NCBI GenBank assembly: GCA_963700425.1
Contig: CAVOXO010000001.1
Location: 806,001 to 870,000 of the forward strand
Reading direction: 5' to 3'
Length of the DNA: 64,000 bases
DNA from: CAVOXO01 sp963700425
GTDB taxonomy: Bacteria > Actinomycetota > Acidimicrobiia > Acidimicrobiales > Microtrichaceae
Of this stretch, positions 37,173 through 46,254 are shown piece by piece. The notes beneath the pieces were generated by a model, which made no database searches, had not been told where the DNA came from, and saw nothing but the letters and a program-made list of their open reading frames with translations. A program made the position numbers and the translations under genes. How positions within the stretch are numbered: position 1 is the stretch's first letter; every line of letters starts with the position of its first letter.

Positions 37173-39152
37173 GTGATCACCGTCTCGGGTCTGACCAAGT
37201 CGCACGGAGCGAGAACGCTCTTCGAGGACGTCACCTTTCGGTTGTTGCCCGGGCGTCGGATCGCCCTCGTTGGAGGCAACGGGGTGGGAAAGACCACCCT
37301 GTTGGAGATCGTCCTCGGCCTTCAGGGCGCCGATTCGGGGACCGTTCACCGGCCCAAGGACCTCAGAGTCGGGTATCTGCCCCAGGAACTTCTCGAGGCC
37401 CGGCGGGGCACGGTTCTCGACGAGGTTCTCTCCGGTGCCGAACATGTGGCGGCCATCGCCGCGAGGCTCGAGGAACTCACCGTCGCCATCGCCACCACCA
37501 CCGGAGCCGAGCACGATGACGTGCTCGCAGAGTACGGCGACGCCCAGTCCCGGTTCGAACAGCTCGGCGGCTACTCACTCGACTCGGAGGCACGACGCAT
37601 CCTGGGCGGTCTGGGCTTCGCCGACAGCGATGCCGACCGACCGTTCTCGGAGCTGTCGGGCGGCTGGCAGATGAGAGCGTCGCTCGCCCGGCTCTTGCTG
37701 GCACGCCCCGACGTGCTGGTTCTCGACGAGCCGACCAACCACCTCGACACCGACTCGATCGGGTGGCTCGAGAACCAGCTCGTGGGGTACGAGGGCGCCA
37801 TCCTCTTCGTGAGCCACGACCGCGACTTCATCGATGCCGTGGCCGAGCGGGTCATCGAGATCGCCGGAGGCACCGCGACCGAGTACGTCGGCGGTTTCGC
37901 CGAGTTCGTCGTCGCCCGCGAGGAGAAGCTGGCGTCGATCCGCGCCGCGGCCACCACTCAGGCCCGCCAGGTCGCCCACGCCGAGAAGTTCATCGAGCGG
38001 TTCCGCTACAAGGCGACCAAGGCCCGTCAGGTCCAGAGCAGGATCAAGACTCTGCAGAAGCTCGAGGCCATCAAGGTGCCCGATCTCGACACCGTCAAGG
38101 CCCGCTTCGCCTTCCCCGAACCCCGCCGCAGCGCCCGGGTCGTGGTCGAGCTCGACGACGTGATGGTCGGCTACGACGACACGCCGGTGCTCATGGACGT
38201 GAACCTGGTGGTGGAGCGAGGCCAGAAGCTGTCACTGGTGGGCCCCAACGGCGCGGGCAAGTCGACGCTCCTCAAGGCGATGCTGGGGGAGCTCGAACCG
38301 ATGGAGGGCACAGCCACGCTCGGTCACCAGGTCGACATCGCCTATTTCGCCCAGCACCAGGCCGACGCCTTGGATCTGGAGAACACCGTCGTGCACGAGT
38401 TCACGATGCAGGTCGGCCCCGACGCCCTGCGGGCTCGCAATCCCCGCACGGTTCTCGGCTCGTTCGGGTTCTCCGGCGACGCCGCCGACCGTCGCATCCA
38501 CGAGTTGTCCGGCGGTGAACGGACCCGTCTGGCGTTGGCGATCTGCATGGCGAATCCGGTGAACCTGCTCGTTCTCGACGAGCCCACGAACCATCTCGAC
38601 CTACCCAGCTGTGACCTTCTCGAGGATGCGCTTCGGGCCTATCCCGGCACCGTTCTGCTGGTGTCCCACGACCGCCATCTCATCCGGTCGGTGGCCCACG
38701 ACCTGCTCGAAGTTCGCGACGGCGTGGTGCGGCTGCACCACGGTGTCGACGACGCGGTGTTGTCCCCGAGCTTCGAAGGCGGGCGTGCCGGGCTGTCGTC
38801 GGCTCCCACCAAGGGCCGGAGCCGGTCGGGGTCGGACGCGGCGCCGCCCCGTCCCGCGGACAAGCGTTCCGCAGCCCGCCGCGAGCAGGCCGAGGTTCGT
38901 CAGAGTCGCTCCAAGGCGACCAGGAAGATCTCGGCGGAGATCGCCCGAATCGAGAACCAGCTCGCCGACTCCGAGACCGAGGTCGCCGAGCTGAGCCGGA
39001 CCCTGGCGGATCCCGACGTGTTCGGGGATCCCGCGTCGGCAGCGGAACTGTCCGAGCGATTCGGTGCCGCCAAGGACCGCTCGGCCGCGCTCATGGAACA
39101 GTGGGAGGCGGCGTCGGTGCGACTCGAGGAGGCGCAGAACGCGGTCGGATAG
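37173..39152 (+). CDS. ABC-F family ATPase
   Basis: 659 residues, two ABC domains and no membrane part. First domain: Walker A 'GGNGVGKTT', signature 'LSGGWQMR', Walker B 'VLVLDEPTNHLD'. The inter-domain linker (about 250-310) is basic and helical. Second domain: 'GPNGAGKST', 'LSGGERTRLALAI', 'LLVLDEPTNHLD'. The C-terminus (about 560-659) is a charged coiled coil. ABC-F proteins bind the ribosomal E site and act in translation or antibiotic protection. The GTG start at 37173 is reasonable. Which ABC-F subgroup it belongs to cannot be settled by eye. Confidence 0.93.
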   Translation: MITVSGLTKSHGARTLFEDVTFRLLPGRRIALVGGNGVGKTTLLEIVLGLQGADSGTVHRPKDLRVGYLPQELLEARRGTVLDEVLSGAEHVAAIAARLEELTVAIATTTGAEHDDVLAEYGDAQSRFEQLGGYSLDSEARRILGGLGFADSDADRPFSELSGGWQMRASLARLLLARPDVLVLDEPTNHLDTDSIGWLENQLVGYEGAILFVSHDRDFIDAVAERVIEIAGGTATEYVGGFAEFVVAREEKLASIRAAATTQARQVAHAEKFIERFRYKATKARQVQSRIKTLQKLEAIKVPDLDTVKARFAFPEPRRSARVVVELDDVMVGYDDTPVLMDVNLVVERGQKLSLVGPNGAGKSTLLKAMLGELEPMEGTATLGHQVDIAYFAQHQADALDLENTVVHEFTMQVGPDALRARNPRTVLGSFGFSGDAADRRIHELSGGERTRLALAICMANPVNLLVLDEPTNHLDLPSCDLLEDALRAYPGTVLLVSHDRHLIRSVAHDLLEVRDGVVRLHHGVDDAVLSPSFEGGRAGLSSAPTKGRSRSGSDAAPPRPADKRSAARREQAEVRQSRSKATRKISAEIARIENQLADSETEVAELSRTLADPDVFGDPASAAELSERFGAAKDRSAALMEQWEAASVRLEEAQNAVG

Positions 39153-39207
39153 CCGGTTCCCGTCCGATGCGAGGTTCGGCTGAGTGCGAAGAGCTCGGGG
39201 CCGCCGA

Positions 39208-40314
39208 TCAGATGTTGATGTCGATCGATGTGGGCGGAGCCGGTGCGGTCGTCGTCGGAATGGTCGTTGCCGCCGTCGTCGTCGGGGCCGCGGTCGTCGT
39301 CGGGGTGGTCAGCCAGGTGGTGTAGGCCGGACCCCAGTGGGGGATGCAGTCCGCCCAGTGACGCCAGTTGGTCTTCGCCGCGTTGAACGCCCAGGTGACC
39401 TGGAAGTCGTTGCAGTGGGCGGGAAGCCAGTTGGTCCGGTCGGTCTGGAGCTGGCCGGCGTTGGAGGAGTAGGTCTGGCACTTGTCCCAGTAGTTGAAGT
39501 AGATCTCGTTGGGCCAGATCGTCCAGTCGATGTCGGGGCCGCCGTTGGTGCCGTAGTACGTGTGCACCACGCCGCTCTGGTCGGCCACGCAGAACTGGGT
39601 CCACCACAGGTTCAGGTCGAGCCCGGGGAGGTAGGAACTGCATGTTCCCCAGTACTGGACGATGAGATTGAACTCATCGAGCACGTTGACGCACCAGTTG
39701 GCCTGGTCGAACACCGTGGTCGACGGGGCGACGGTCGTGGTGGTGGTTCCGGCACCGCCACATCCGGGGTCGGCCGGCGGGCACTCGTTGCCGTCGGCAC
39801 CGGCGGTCGCCGACAACCGCAGGCTGGTCGTGCCGGTCACCCCACCGAAGATGGTCTCGATCGAGTGCTCGGGGAGGATCACCCGGGCGATGAACTCGCC
39901 ATTGGCGTTGAGACCGAAGCTGATGCATTCGTTGCCGATCGCCGCATCGGAGGGGGCCACCGTAGAGAGCTTGTTGGGGTCGAGGCATCCGTTCCAGCCG
40001 CTGGCGGAGTCGATACCGAGATTCTGCTCGATCATGTCCTTGACGAGAGCCGAGGCGGCTTCGTAGTCGGGGGACGGTGACGTGGTGGCGATCTTGTAGG
40101 CCGCGGCGAGGGTGGCGGAATCGATGGCGTTCTGATCCCGGGCCAGGAGCTGGTTTCTCATCCCGATGTCCACGGCGAGCGCGGAGAACGACAACAGACC
40201 CACCATGGCGAGAACGGTGAAGAGCAGGACCGCTCCGCGGTCGCCGAGCTCTGACCGGCGAACGTTCCCGATCGCCTTCGGGAGCGTTCTGGACCTCGTC
40301 TGTGTCGTTGTCAT
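39208..40314 (-). CDS. TadG-like pilus protein with Thr-rich linkers and a Trp/Cys-rich C-terminal region
   Basis: 368 residues. The N-terminal TadE/TadG-type helix ('GAVLLFTVLAMVGLLSFSALAVDIG') and 'RDQNAIDSATLAAAY' identify a putative Flp-pilus assembly TadG-like protein. After a Thr linker ('GTTTTTVAPSTT', about residue 190) comes a 130-residue region with about 14 Trp and several Cys that I do not recognise ('LNLWWTQFC', 'DWTIWPNEIYFNYWDKC', 'NWRHWADCIPHWGP'). It ends in a second Thr/Ala-rich tail. It overlaps the upstream TadE gene by four bases. Confidence 0.8.
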   Translation of the reverse strand: MTTTQTRSRTLPKAIGNVRRSELGDRGAVLLFTVLAMVGLLSFSALAVDIGMRNQLLARDQNAIDSATLAAAYKIATTSPSPDYEAASALVKDMIEQNLGIDSASGWNGCLDPNKLSTVAPSDAAIGNECISFGLNANGEFIARVILPEHSIETIFGGVTGTTSLRLSATAGADGNECPPADPGCGGAGTTTTTVAPSTTVFDQANWCVNVLDEFNLIVQYWGTCSSYLPGLDLNLWWTQFCVADQSGVVHTYYGTNGGPDIDWTIWPNEIYFNYWDKCQTYSSNAGQLQTDRTNWLPAHCNDFQVTWAFNAAKTNWRHWADCIPHWGPAYTTWLTTPTTTAAPTTTAATTIPTTTAPAPPTSIDINI

Positions 40315-40907
40315 GTCGGTGGCTCCACATTGGGGTCGCAGAACGACCAGTCGCCGCCGGGAAGCGGTGTCTCCTGCGCTGCTTGCAGGGTCTCGGCACT
40401 GTCGGTGGCGATGATGACGGTGGTCAGTCGGGCTTCGAGGACTTCGTCGTCGAGGACCGCAGCGAAGAACCGAGTGGTGGATCGTGCCTCGGACATCGCA
40501 CAGACCATGAGTCCGTTGCCCAGTTCATAGCCGGCCGGGTTGGCCGGATCGAGGTGCACGAGCACGACCTTCACCCTCACGTCGTCCTCGGGGAGTTCGG
40601 ATCGTGCCTTGGCCATGCACATCGTGCGTTGGGTGATCGACGATGGCGACGGGCCGGCGACGTAGAGGGTGCACGGTTGGTGGGAGCCGAAGATGGCACG
40701 CCCGGCGTTCCATGTCGATTCGCGAACGCCGCCGCGCAGGGCGATCTTCTGGGAGAAGACGGTTCCGAAGTCGACCACCCCCATGACGATCATCAACATG
40801 AGCGGGACCACCATGGCCAACTCGACGAGGATCGCCCCACGATCACCCGACCGACGCGTTGAACGCACCCGGTGCAGGGATCGCGAACGGCGGAGTCGAA
40901 GGCCCAT
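40311..40907 (-). CDS. TadE-family pilus assembly protein
   Basis: 198 residues. The basic N-terminus is followed by 'GDRGAILVELAMVVPLMLMIVMGVVDFG', the TadE helix with its conserved Glu, then an extracytoplasmic domain with paired cysteines. TadE/TadF are minor pilins of the Flp/Tad system. Middle gene of a three-gene operon, but the Tad motor (TadA, B, C) and the major pilin are not in the window. Confidence 0.85.
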   Translation of the reverse strand: MGLRLRRSRSLHRVRSTRRSGDRGAILVELAMVVPLMLMIVMGVVDFGTVFSQKIALRGGVRESTWNAGRAIFGSHQPCTLYVAGPSPSSITQRTMCMAKARSELPEDDVRVKVVLVHLDPANPAGYELGNGLMVCAMSEARSTTRFFAAVLDDEVLEARLTTVIIATDSAETLQAAQETPLPGGDWSFCDPNVEPPT

Positions 40908-40911
40908 CAGA

Positions 40912-41508
40912 TCACTCCGTGCCCGCGGGATCGTCGGCGGTGCACCACGACCAGTCGTCGGTCGTCGAGCCGTTCGTCAGCGGTGTTTCCTCGAAGGGCG
41001 GAACGAAAGTGCCGGTCGACGGCTTGGCGGTCTTGGTGACCGATCGGGAGTGATGGAACCGGCCGTCGAACACCGGATTGAGAAACCCGCTGGTGGACCG
41101 GGCCGTGGCCGAGACGCACACAGCCACCGAGTAGCGGTTCTCGAGCATCGTCGCCGCGGCGAAGTTCGTGGTCTTCTTGCCGTTCGGACCCATGTAGAAG
41201 ATCTTCACGGCGACTCGTTCGTCGCTCATGTGGGTCTTCGCCTTGGTGAGACAGACGAGCTTCGCCGTCTCCGGATCGGGCGCGCCTCCGTTGATGGTGC
41301 AACTCGAGTCGGTGCCGACCCTGGTCACCGACGCGACGCGGGAGGCGCGTCGGGCCGCATCGGCGACCGACACCTTGTTGCCGTATTCGACCCCGAAGTC
41401 GATGACCGCCAACATGATGAGGATGAGGACGGGAAACGCGAACGCGAACTCGACCAGGGCCGTGCCCCGTTCGGCACGTCTAGCGGGTTTCGTCCACAGG
41501 ATCTCCAT
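40912..41508 (-). CDS. TadE-family pilus assembly protein
   Basis: 198 residues. 'ERGTALVEFAFAFPVLILIMLAVIDFGVEYG' is the TadE signature. The extracytoplasmic part shares the layout of the following TadE ('RVGTDSSCTINGG', 'CLTKAKTHM', a C-terminal 'DDWSWCTADD' close to 'GDWSFCDPN' in the neighbour), so the two look like paralogues. The gap to the next gene is only four bases. Confidence 0.85.
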   Translation of the reverse strand: MEILWTKPARRAERGTALVEFAFAFPVLILIMLAVIDFGVEYGNKVSVADAARRASRVASVTRVGTDSSCTINGGAPDPETAKLVCLTKAKTHMSDERVAVKIFYMGPNGKKTTNFAAATMLENRYSVAVCVSATARSTSGFLNPVFDGRFHHSRSVTKTAKPSTGTFVPPFEETPLTNGSTTDDWSWCTADDPAGTE

Positions 41509-41546
41509 CGACCTGAAGTGTGAAGAACTGAGGGCTTGATGCCGAT

Positions 41547-41560
41547 GGGCCGAACGGCCC
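41547..41560 (-). terminator. Short GC hairpin between hydrolase-OsmC gene and Tad operon
   Basis: GGGCCG-AA-CGGCCC, a perfect six-base stem with a two-base loop, sits just past the stop of the hydrolase-OsmC gene and before the TadE start. It may end transcription from the hydrolase gene. The tight loop and missing T-run make it tentative. Confidence 0.35.
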
Positions 41561-41565
41561 TTTCC

Positions 41566-42834
41566 TCACTCTGAGTGGTCGTGGGTGGTGTCCGTCGCCT
41601 CGGCGGTCCGGATTCTGATCTCGCCCTCGAGGGTCCGGTGCACCGGGCACCGGTCGGCGATCTTCATCAAGAGAGCCTTCTGGGCTTCGTCCAGGGCTCC
41701 CGTGAGGGCGATCGACCGGTTCAGGACGCCGATGAATCCCGAGGTCGACTCACACTCCGCACAGTCGTCGACGTGCACGCGCTCGTGCCGAACCGTCACG
41801 TCGACGCTGTCCAGGGGGATGTCTTTGCGGTCCGCGAACATCCGTAGGGTCATCGCAGTGCACGTGCCCAGCGCCGCGCCGAGAAGCTCATAGGGGCTCG
41901 GCCCGGTGTCGTCGCCGCCGATGTCGGCAGGTTCATCGGCCCAGAGCCGGTGACGATGGGTCCGGACCAGGCTCGTGAAGCGACCCGGTCCCTCGAGCGT
42001 GACCCTCACGGTTTCGGCATCGACACGTGGTTCGGCGGTTCCCGGGACGCTGTCACCGCCGATGGCGGGGGAGACGTCGGGGAGGTATCGCCGCGCCCAC
42101 GCCGCGGTGACCGAGGCCACGTACTCCCCGTCGGCGCGATCGCTCAGAAGGTGATCGGCGGTGTCGAGCGACACGAAGCTCTTGGGATGCCGGGCCGCAT
42201 CGAAGATCTCGGCGGCGTTCTCGACGCCGACGATGTTGTCGAGGGGGGAGTGGAAGACGAGAAGCGCCCGTCGGGCGTTGGCGAGCCGGTCCGCGAGCGG
42301 GGCATGTTCGAGCTCGTCGACGAAGCGTCGGTCGATGACGAAGGGCCGACCCCCGATCGACACGGTCGCCCGGCCGTCACGGTGGATGTCGGCAAGTCGG
42401 TCGTCGAAGAGCCGGGTGATGTGCGACGCGTTGGCGGGTGCACCGATGGTCACCACCGCTCGGACGTCGGGGATGGCATCCGCCGCCATGAGACACGCGG
42501 TGCCGCCGATGCTGTGGCCGACCAGTAGGGACGGCCCCGACAGGCGTTCGCGCAGCGCGGCCGAAGCCGCGACCAGGTCGGAGACGTTGGTGGCAAAGGT
42601 CGACTGTTCGAAGGTGCCCTCGCTGTCGCCCAGTCCGGTGACGTCGAAGCGCAGTACAGCGAAACCGATGTCGCTGAGAGCTCGCGAGATCGTCGAGGCG
42701 GCGCGTGAGTTCTTCGAGCAGGTGAAGCAGTGGGCGAAGATCGCGGTGGCGAGCGGTGGTCGGTCGGGGAGGTCGAGACGCCCTGCCAGTGCGAAGCCGT
42801 CGTCGTTCGTGAAGGAGATCGGCTCCGATGGCAT
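41566..42834 (-). CDS. Bifunctional alpha/beta hydrolase - OsmC family protein
   Basis: 422 residues. The N-terminal alpha/beta hydrolase (1-255) has 'AHCFTCSKNS', the nucleophile elbow 'GHSIGG' (near residue 105), 'PLDNIV' and a late His in 'DTADHLLS'. The C-terminal OsmC peroxiredoxin-like domain (about 275-420) has one Cys in 'GTCTAMTLRMFADRK' and the other in 'DRCPVHRTLEGEI', both needed for peroxide reduction. This fusion is a known family of unclear substrate. Start ATG at 42834. Confidence 0.92.
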   Translation of the reverse strand: MPSEPISFTNDDGFALAGRLDLPDRPPLATAIFAHCFTCSKNSRAASTISRALSDIGFAVLRFDVTGLGDSEGTFEQSTFATNVSDLVAASAALRERLSGPSLLVGHSIGGTACLMAADAIPDVRAVVTIGAPANASHITRLFDDRLADIHRDGRATVSIGGRPFVIDRRFVDELEHAPLADRLANARRALLVFHSPLDNIVGVENAAEIFDAARHPKSFVSLDTADHLLSDRADGEYVASVTAAWARRYLPDVSPAIGGDSVPGTAEPRVDAETVRVTLEGPGRFTSLVRTHRHRLWADEPADIGGDDTGPSPYELLGAALGTCTAMTLRMFADRKDIPLDSVDVTVRHERVHVDDCAECESTSGFIGVLNRSIALTGALDEAQKALLMKIADRCPVHRTLEGEIRIRTAEATDTTHDHSE

Positions 42835-42849
42835 CGGCTGCTCTGCCGC

Positions 42850-43140
42850 TCAGCTCGACGTCATCGACTGCCAGATGTCGACACACCGCCGGCATGCCGG
42901 CAGGTTGTCGGGGGCGTGGCCTTTCGGAATCCAGCGGTATCCGCAGAGGGCCTGGACCTCCATGCCCGACTCCGCAGCAGCCTGGATCAAGGCTCCCGCG
43001 CCGAGGGCGCCGCTGCGGCGGACGATGTGCGCGCACTCCTCGGGTGGCTGGTCACCCAGCAGTTCCTCCAGGTCGAGATCGACATCGAGCTCAACTCCCG
43101 AAGCGGGGATCGTGGTCACATTCGGCGCGGTTTCTGACAC
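42850..43140 (-). CDS. DUF3039-family small protein
   Basis: 96 residues. The C-terminal 'VQALCGYRWIPKGHAPDNLPACRRCVDIW' carries the paired cysteines (Cys ... Cys-x2-Cys) of the actinobacterial DUF3039 family, probably a small metal-binding protein. It ends 16 bases before the hydrolase-OsmC start, so co-transcription is likely. Confidence 0.78.
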   Translation of the reverse strand: MSETAPNVTTIPASGVELDVDLDLEELLGDQPPEECAHIVRRSGALGAGALIQAAAESGMEVQALCGYRWIPKGHAPDNLPACRRCVDIWQSMTSS

Positions 43141-43248
43141 CTCACGGAGGCTACCGGTTCGCGCCGGGCCGATCGGGTGGGCCGGCCAGCGCTCGCGGGT
43201 TGCTGGGTCCTCGGCCTCGATCAGCTGCCGACTAGGTTCGGGCCGTTC

Positions 43249-43321
43249 GGGGCCGTAGCTCAGTGGTCAGAGCAGGCGACTCATAATCGCTCGGTCGCGG
43301 GTTCGATCCCCGCCGGCCCCA
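43249..43321 (+). tRNA. tRNA with CAT anticodon, best read as tRNA-Ile2 (lysidine-modified)
   Basis: Acceptor GGGGCCG/CGGCCCC, D-arm 'GTAGCTCAGTGGTCAGAGC', anticodon stem GGCGA/TCGCT with loop CTCATAA, T-arm GCGGG-TTCGATC-CCCGC, discriminator A. The D- and anticodon-arm sequence 'AGCAGGCGACTCATAATCGCT' (within 20-base limits) closely follows E. coli ileX, which is why Ile2 is preferred over elongator Met. CCA is not encoded. Confidence 0.85.
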
Positions 43322-43695
43322 CGAAGGACGCAGGAGGTCTGACGTGATTCTCCGTCGTGCGTTCGACCGAGTCGAGGCCCGGCCGTCCGGACCCCTACCG
43401 GCATCCACGTCGGCCGGCAACCGGGTGCTCACCCGATCCTTCCATGGTGAGTAGGAGAGGCTGACCCTCCCGGATGCGGAACCAAGGCTGATCGTTGACT
43501 CCCGACGGTTCTCCGCGACGACTGCTGTCGGCTCGCTGGCCATACGTGTACCGTCGTGGTGTCGTCACTTCGAGGGAGCATCATGTTGTCGATCCCCGCC
43601 CATCGATGCCCTCGCTGGCCAAACGCAGCGATCGACACGCCGATGGGTCGGACATCGGTGCGAATGTCGCGGAGACACTCGACGGCGGCGCCGCG
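43322..43695. other. Intergenic stretch without a supported gene
   Basis: About 370 bases between tRNA-Ile2 and the lipoprotein gene. Open frames exist on both strands but have no start context or recognisable product. It presumably holds the promoter of the lipoprotein gene. Confidence 0.4.
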
Positions 43696-44124
43696 ATGAG
43701 ACGGACGACGTGGAGGGCGTTTGTCGCCGTCGCGGCAGTGCTCCTCGGGGTCACCGCGTGTGTTCCACCGAGCCCTCACGGGGCCGAGTCATCGGAGTGG
43801 TGTGCCCCCCCAGACACCCTCGCGGGGCCCATCATCATCACTGTCGTGGCGGCCCCGCCGGGCGGAACGATCCACGTCGCGAACGTCGCGGACTACGCGG
43901 GGGATCTGTTCTACGTGACTGACCGCGAATTCACCGACGTGGTGGCCGGCGCGAGTTATCGGCTGGATTGGACGTTGTCACCCGGCTTGTGTGTCCACAT
44001 CAACGGGAGCCCAGGCGTCGTCTATCAGGTCGCCGGGGTCGGGATCTCATGGAGCCTGATCTGCCTTCTCCTCGGGGGTTGCCCAGTGACGATCACGCAG
44101 GGTTTTCCACCGGGAACTGTGTAG
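43696..44124 (+). CDS. Small putative lipoprotein of unknown function
   Basis: 142 residues. The signal peptide 'RRTTWRAFVAVAAVLLGVTAC' ends in a good lipobox (VTAC). The mature part is about 120 residues, with 'GGTIHVANVADYAGDLFYVTD' and four further Cys; it looks like a small beta-sandwich. No family recognised. The ATG at 43696 is chosen because it starts the signal peptide; the frame upstream is open but not protein-like. Confidence 0.65.
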   Translation: MRRTTWRAFVAVAAVLLGVTACVPPSPHGAESSEWCAPPDTLAGPIIITVVAAPPGGTIHVANVADYAGDLFYVTDREFTDVVAGASYRLDWTLSPGLCVHINGSPGVVYQVAGVGISWSLICLLLGGCPVTITQGFPPGTV

Positions 44125-44234
44125 TTGCCCCGGCAACCGGCGCACTCTCGACCAACCCGTCCCGTCCCGGAGGCACGCCCACGTGCGAACCCGGCGTTCT
44201 GGTCGCCGCAGACGACATGCGGTCGCTCAGGTCC

Positions 44235-44659
44235 TCAGTCCTGCGCGAGGGCTGCGAGCATCGCCGGGTGTCGACTGCGAAGTGGGCCCGTACCGCCTTG
44301 CCGTCGACCAGGGTCCAGCGGTGGACCTCGGCGATGTCGAACTCGACTCCGGTTGCGTTGACCGTTCCGACGATTCGCCCGGTCTGGGTCACCTCGCCGT
44401 CGGCGGCGAAGATGCTGGAGATCTCGACCTGTGAGGTGATCGTCCCGGTGAGGGTGGCGGCGACGACCGAGAAGCCGTCGTGGCCCTCGAAGCGTCCGCC
44501 CCCTGGCAGTGCCGGGTCCCGGGTGATGACGACGTGCTCGTCCAGCGGCAGGGGGAGTTGCTCGAGGTCCCGGGCGGCCATGGGCGCGTAGATCGCGCTC
44601 TCGGTCGCCACACCGGACTCGTGGGGCTGATCGACGGTGCTGCGCAGAGCGTTGGTCAT
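44235..44659 (-). CDS. SnoaL-like / NTF2-fold protein (one frameshift)
   Basis: 141 residues after correction. An NTF2-like cone fold is suggested by 'YAPMAARDLEQLPLPLDEHVVITRDPALPGGGRFEGHDGF' and 'FDIAEVHRWTLVDGKAVRAHFAVDT'. The frame breaks at the G3 run 44266-44268; adding one base gives the usual ending 'DTPAMLAALAQD' and a stop at 44235. Substrate unknown; the family includes polyketide cyclases and many limonene-epoxide-hydrolase-like proteins. Confidence 0.65.
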
Positions 44660-45028
44660 GCGCTCGCGCGTGGGTGGCGAATCACGACGTCGGGTGATGC
44701 GTTCAGGGACGCGGCGACAGACCCTTGTCGGAGAGAGCACCTCGGAGGATGCGCAGCGCCCGTGGTCCGAATCCGTGCAGCGCGAGCAACTCGGATTCCC
44801 TTGCTCCCGCAACCTGCGCAGGATGTGACCCCGGTGGATGCAACCGGGCGGGGCGGAAAACCCGGAGTGGAACGAAAGCTTCCGTCCGACGGTGTGCGCG
44901 TTGTCGGCACCGGGCGGGGGTTTTCGGGTCGGAGAACCGATCCGCACGATCCCATGGAGGGCGGCCGGCGACGGCGAGGAAGCTCGACCGATGATGTGCG
45001 ATGGTCCTGTGGGCGGTGGCCCATCAGC
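44660..45028. other. Intergenic stretch without a supported gene
   Basis: About 370 bases. Long open frames on both strands are low-complexity Arg/Gly/Pro-rich translations of GC-rich DNA. No RNA gene or repeat was seen. Confidence 0.4.
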
Positions 45029-45778
45029 TCAGTTCAAGTGACGCCACGCCTGAGCGATCGCTGGGTCACCGATCACCGTGACCTCGGAAGGTGTCGTCCG
45101 ACCAGCCAACCACAGGCAGAGGCTCTCGGCCGGTGCGGCGACCTGAGCCGTCGCGTTCTGCGCGCCGCCAGATCGGTAGTTCGCACGGCCGCCATCCTCG
45201 AACAGGTACCACGAGGCCCCCGTGTCGCTCGCGATGAGGCCGAACGGCGTCGACGGCGGAGTCCAGGGCTCCCCCCACCAGTGGCCCCGGTGGAACTGCA
45301 TCGCACAGTCCTGGTCGATGACCTCCAGAGATATCTGCTCGCTGAGCGGGCTGGGATGCCCGACTGCCGTGGCCGCGTCCCAGACATGGACTGCGACCTC
45401 CATGATGGTCTGGCGCAGCCAGAATCGGGCAGGACCAACGCTGTCGAACACCCACACCTCACTCTCGAGGTCGATGTCTCGAGCGTGATCCGCGAATCGC
45501 GACGCGTTCAACACGATGTAGCCGAGCAGCTCATCGAAGTCGTCGGGCATCGGCGGAAGTGCGGCCGCAGTCGCCTTCAACGGATCAGAATGGCCGGGCG
45601 CGAGGGTGAGGTTCGAGTAGCACCAGTCGGCGAATTCCACTGCGACGTGGCTGCTCAGTTGCTTCATCGTCCAGTCAGGACACGACGGGATCGCACAGTC
45701 GCGCCCGCCGACGCGTGCCGCCTCCACGAAACCGGCCGCCAAGTCACGCGTCGTGGCAATCCTCTGCGCGTCATCCAT
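45029..45778 (-). CDS. Maleylpyruvate isomerase-family (mycothiol-dependent, DinB-fold) protein
   Basis: 249 residues. The helical DinB/MDMPI domain (1-150) includes 'CPDWTMKQLSSHVAVEF' (the W-T-x-x-x-L-x-x-H metal-site helix) and 'QTIMEVAVHVWDAATAVG' (second and third ligands). A C-terminal MDMPI_C-like domain follows. TIGR03083-type actinobacterial proteins use mycothiol or have unknown substrates. Start ATG at 45778. Confidence 0.85.
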   Translation of the reverse strand: MDDAQRIATTRDLAAGFVEAARVGGRDCAIPSCPDWTMKQLSSHVAVEFADWCYSNLTLAPGHSDPLKATAAALPPMPDDFDELLGYIVLNASRFADHARDIDLESEVWVFDSVGPARFWLRQTIMEVAVHVWDAATAVGHPSPLSEQISLEVIDQDCAMQFHRGHWWGEPWTPPSTPFGLIASDTGASWYLFEDGGRANYRSGGAQNATAQVAAPAESLCLWLAGRTTPSEVTVIGDPAIAQAWRHLN

Positions 45779-46254
45779 GATCAATCCTCGGGGCGACCCG
45801 AAGGCAGGGCCCTTTCGCATGGGCTCAACGAAACCGTAGTCCCTGACCCTCAAGCCCCTTCCAGAAGCGAACCGTTCCGGCTTCGGTGGGCACCGATCTG
45901 TGCGTGTCCAAGGGTCACACTGCGGGGCGCACGCCGGTTCAGGACGGCACCGGACGGAACGGGCCGACCGCGACAGGTCAGCGAGGAATGCGCGGCAGCC
46001 CGTTCGCGCCACAAGCCCCGGGGTAACGCGACCAGACTTCGCGGTCCTGAGCGGGAGGCCTGGGTGCGGCGAGGTGATACGGCGAAGTGCTGATACGTCC
46101 GCCGTGGTGGAGGCGGGTGTCAACGAGCCCGGTGGCCAGTGCTCGACACTCCACAGCCCGAACCCGAGGTTCTCTCGATTCCTGCTGGCTGGGGTGCCGT
46201 GGCCCACGGTGTGGGTGGCAGCGCGACACACGGCCGGGGTCAGCCGGGTGGTCC
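45779..46254. other. Intergenic stretch without a supported gene
   Basis: About 475 bases between the MDMPI gene and the end of the SARP gene. Plus-strand frames here are Arg-rich shadows. No hairpin or tRNA was recognised. The first 100 bases should hold the promoter of the MDMPI gene. Confidence 0.4.
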
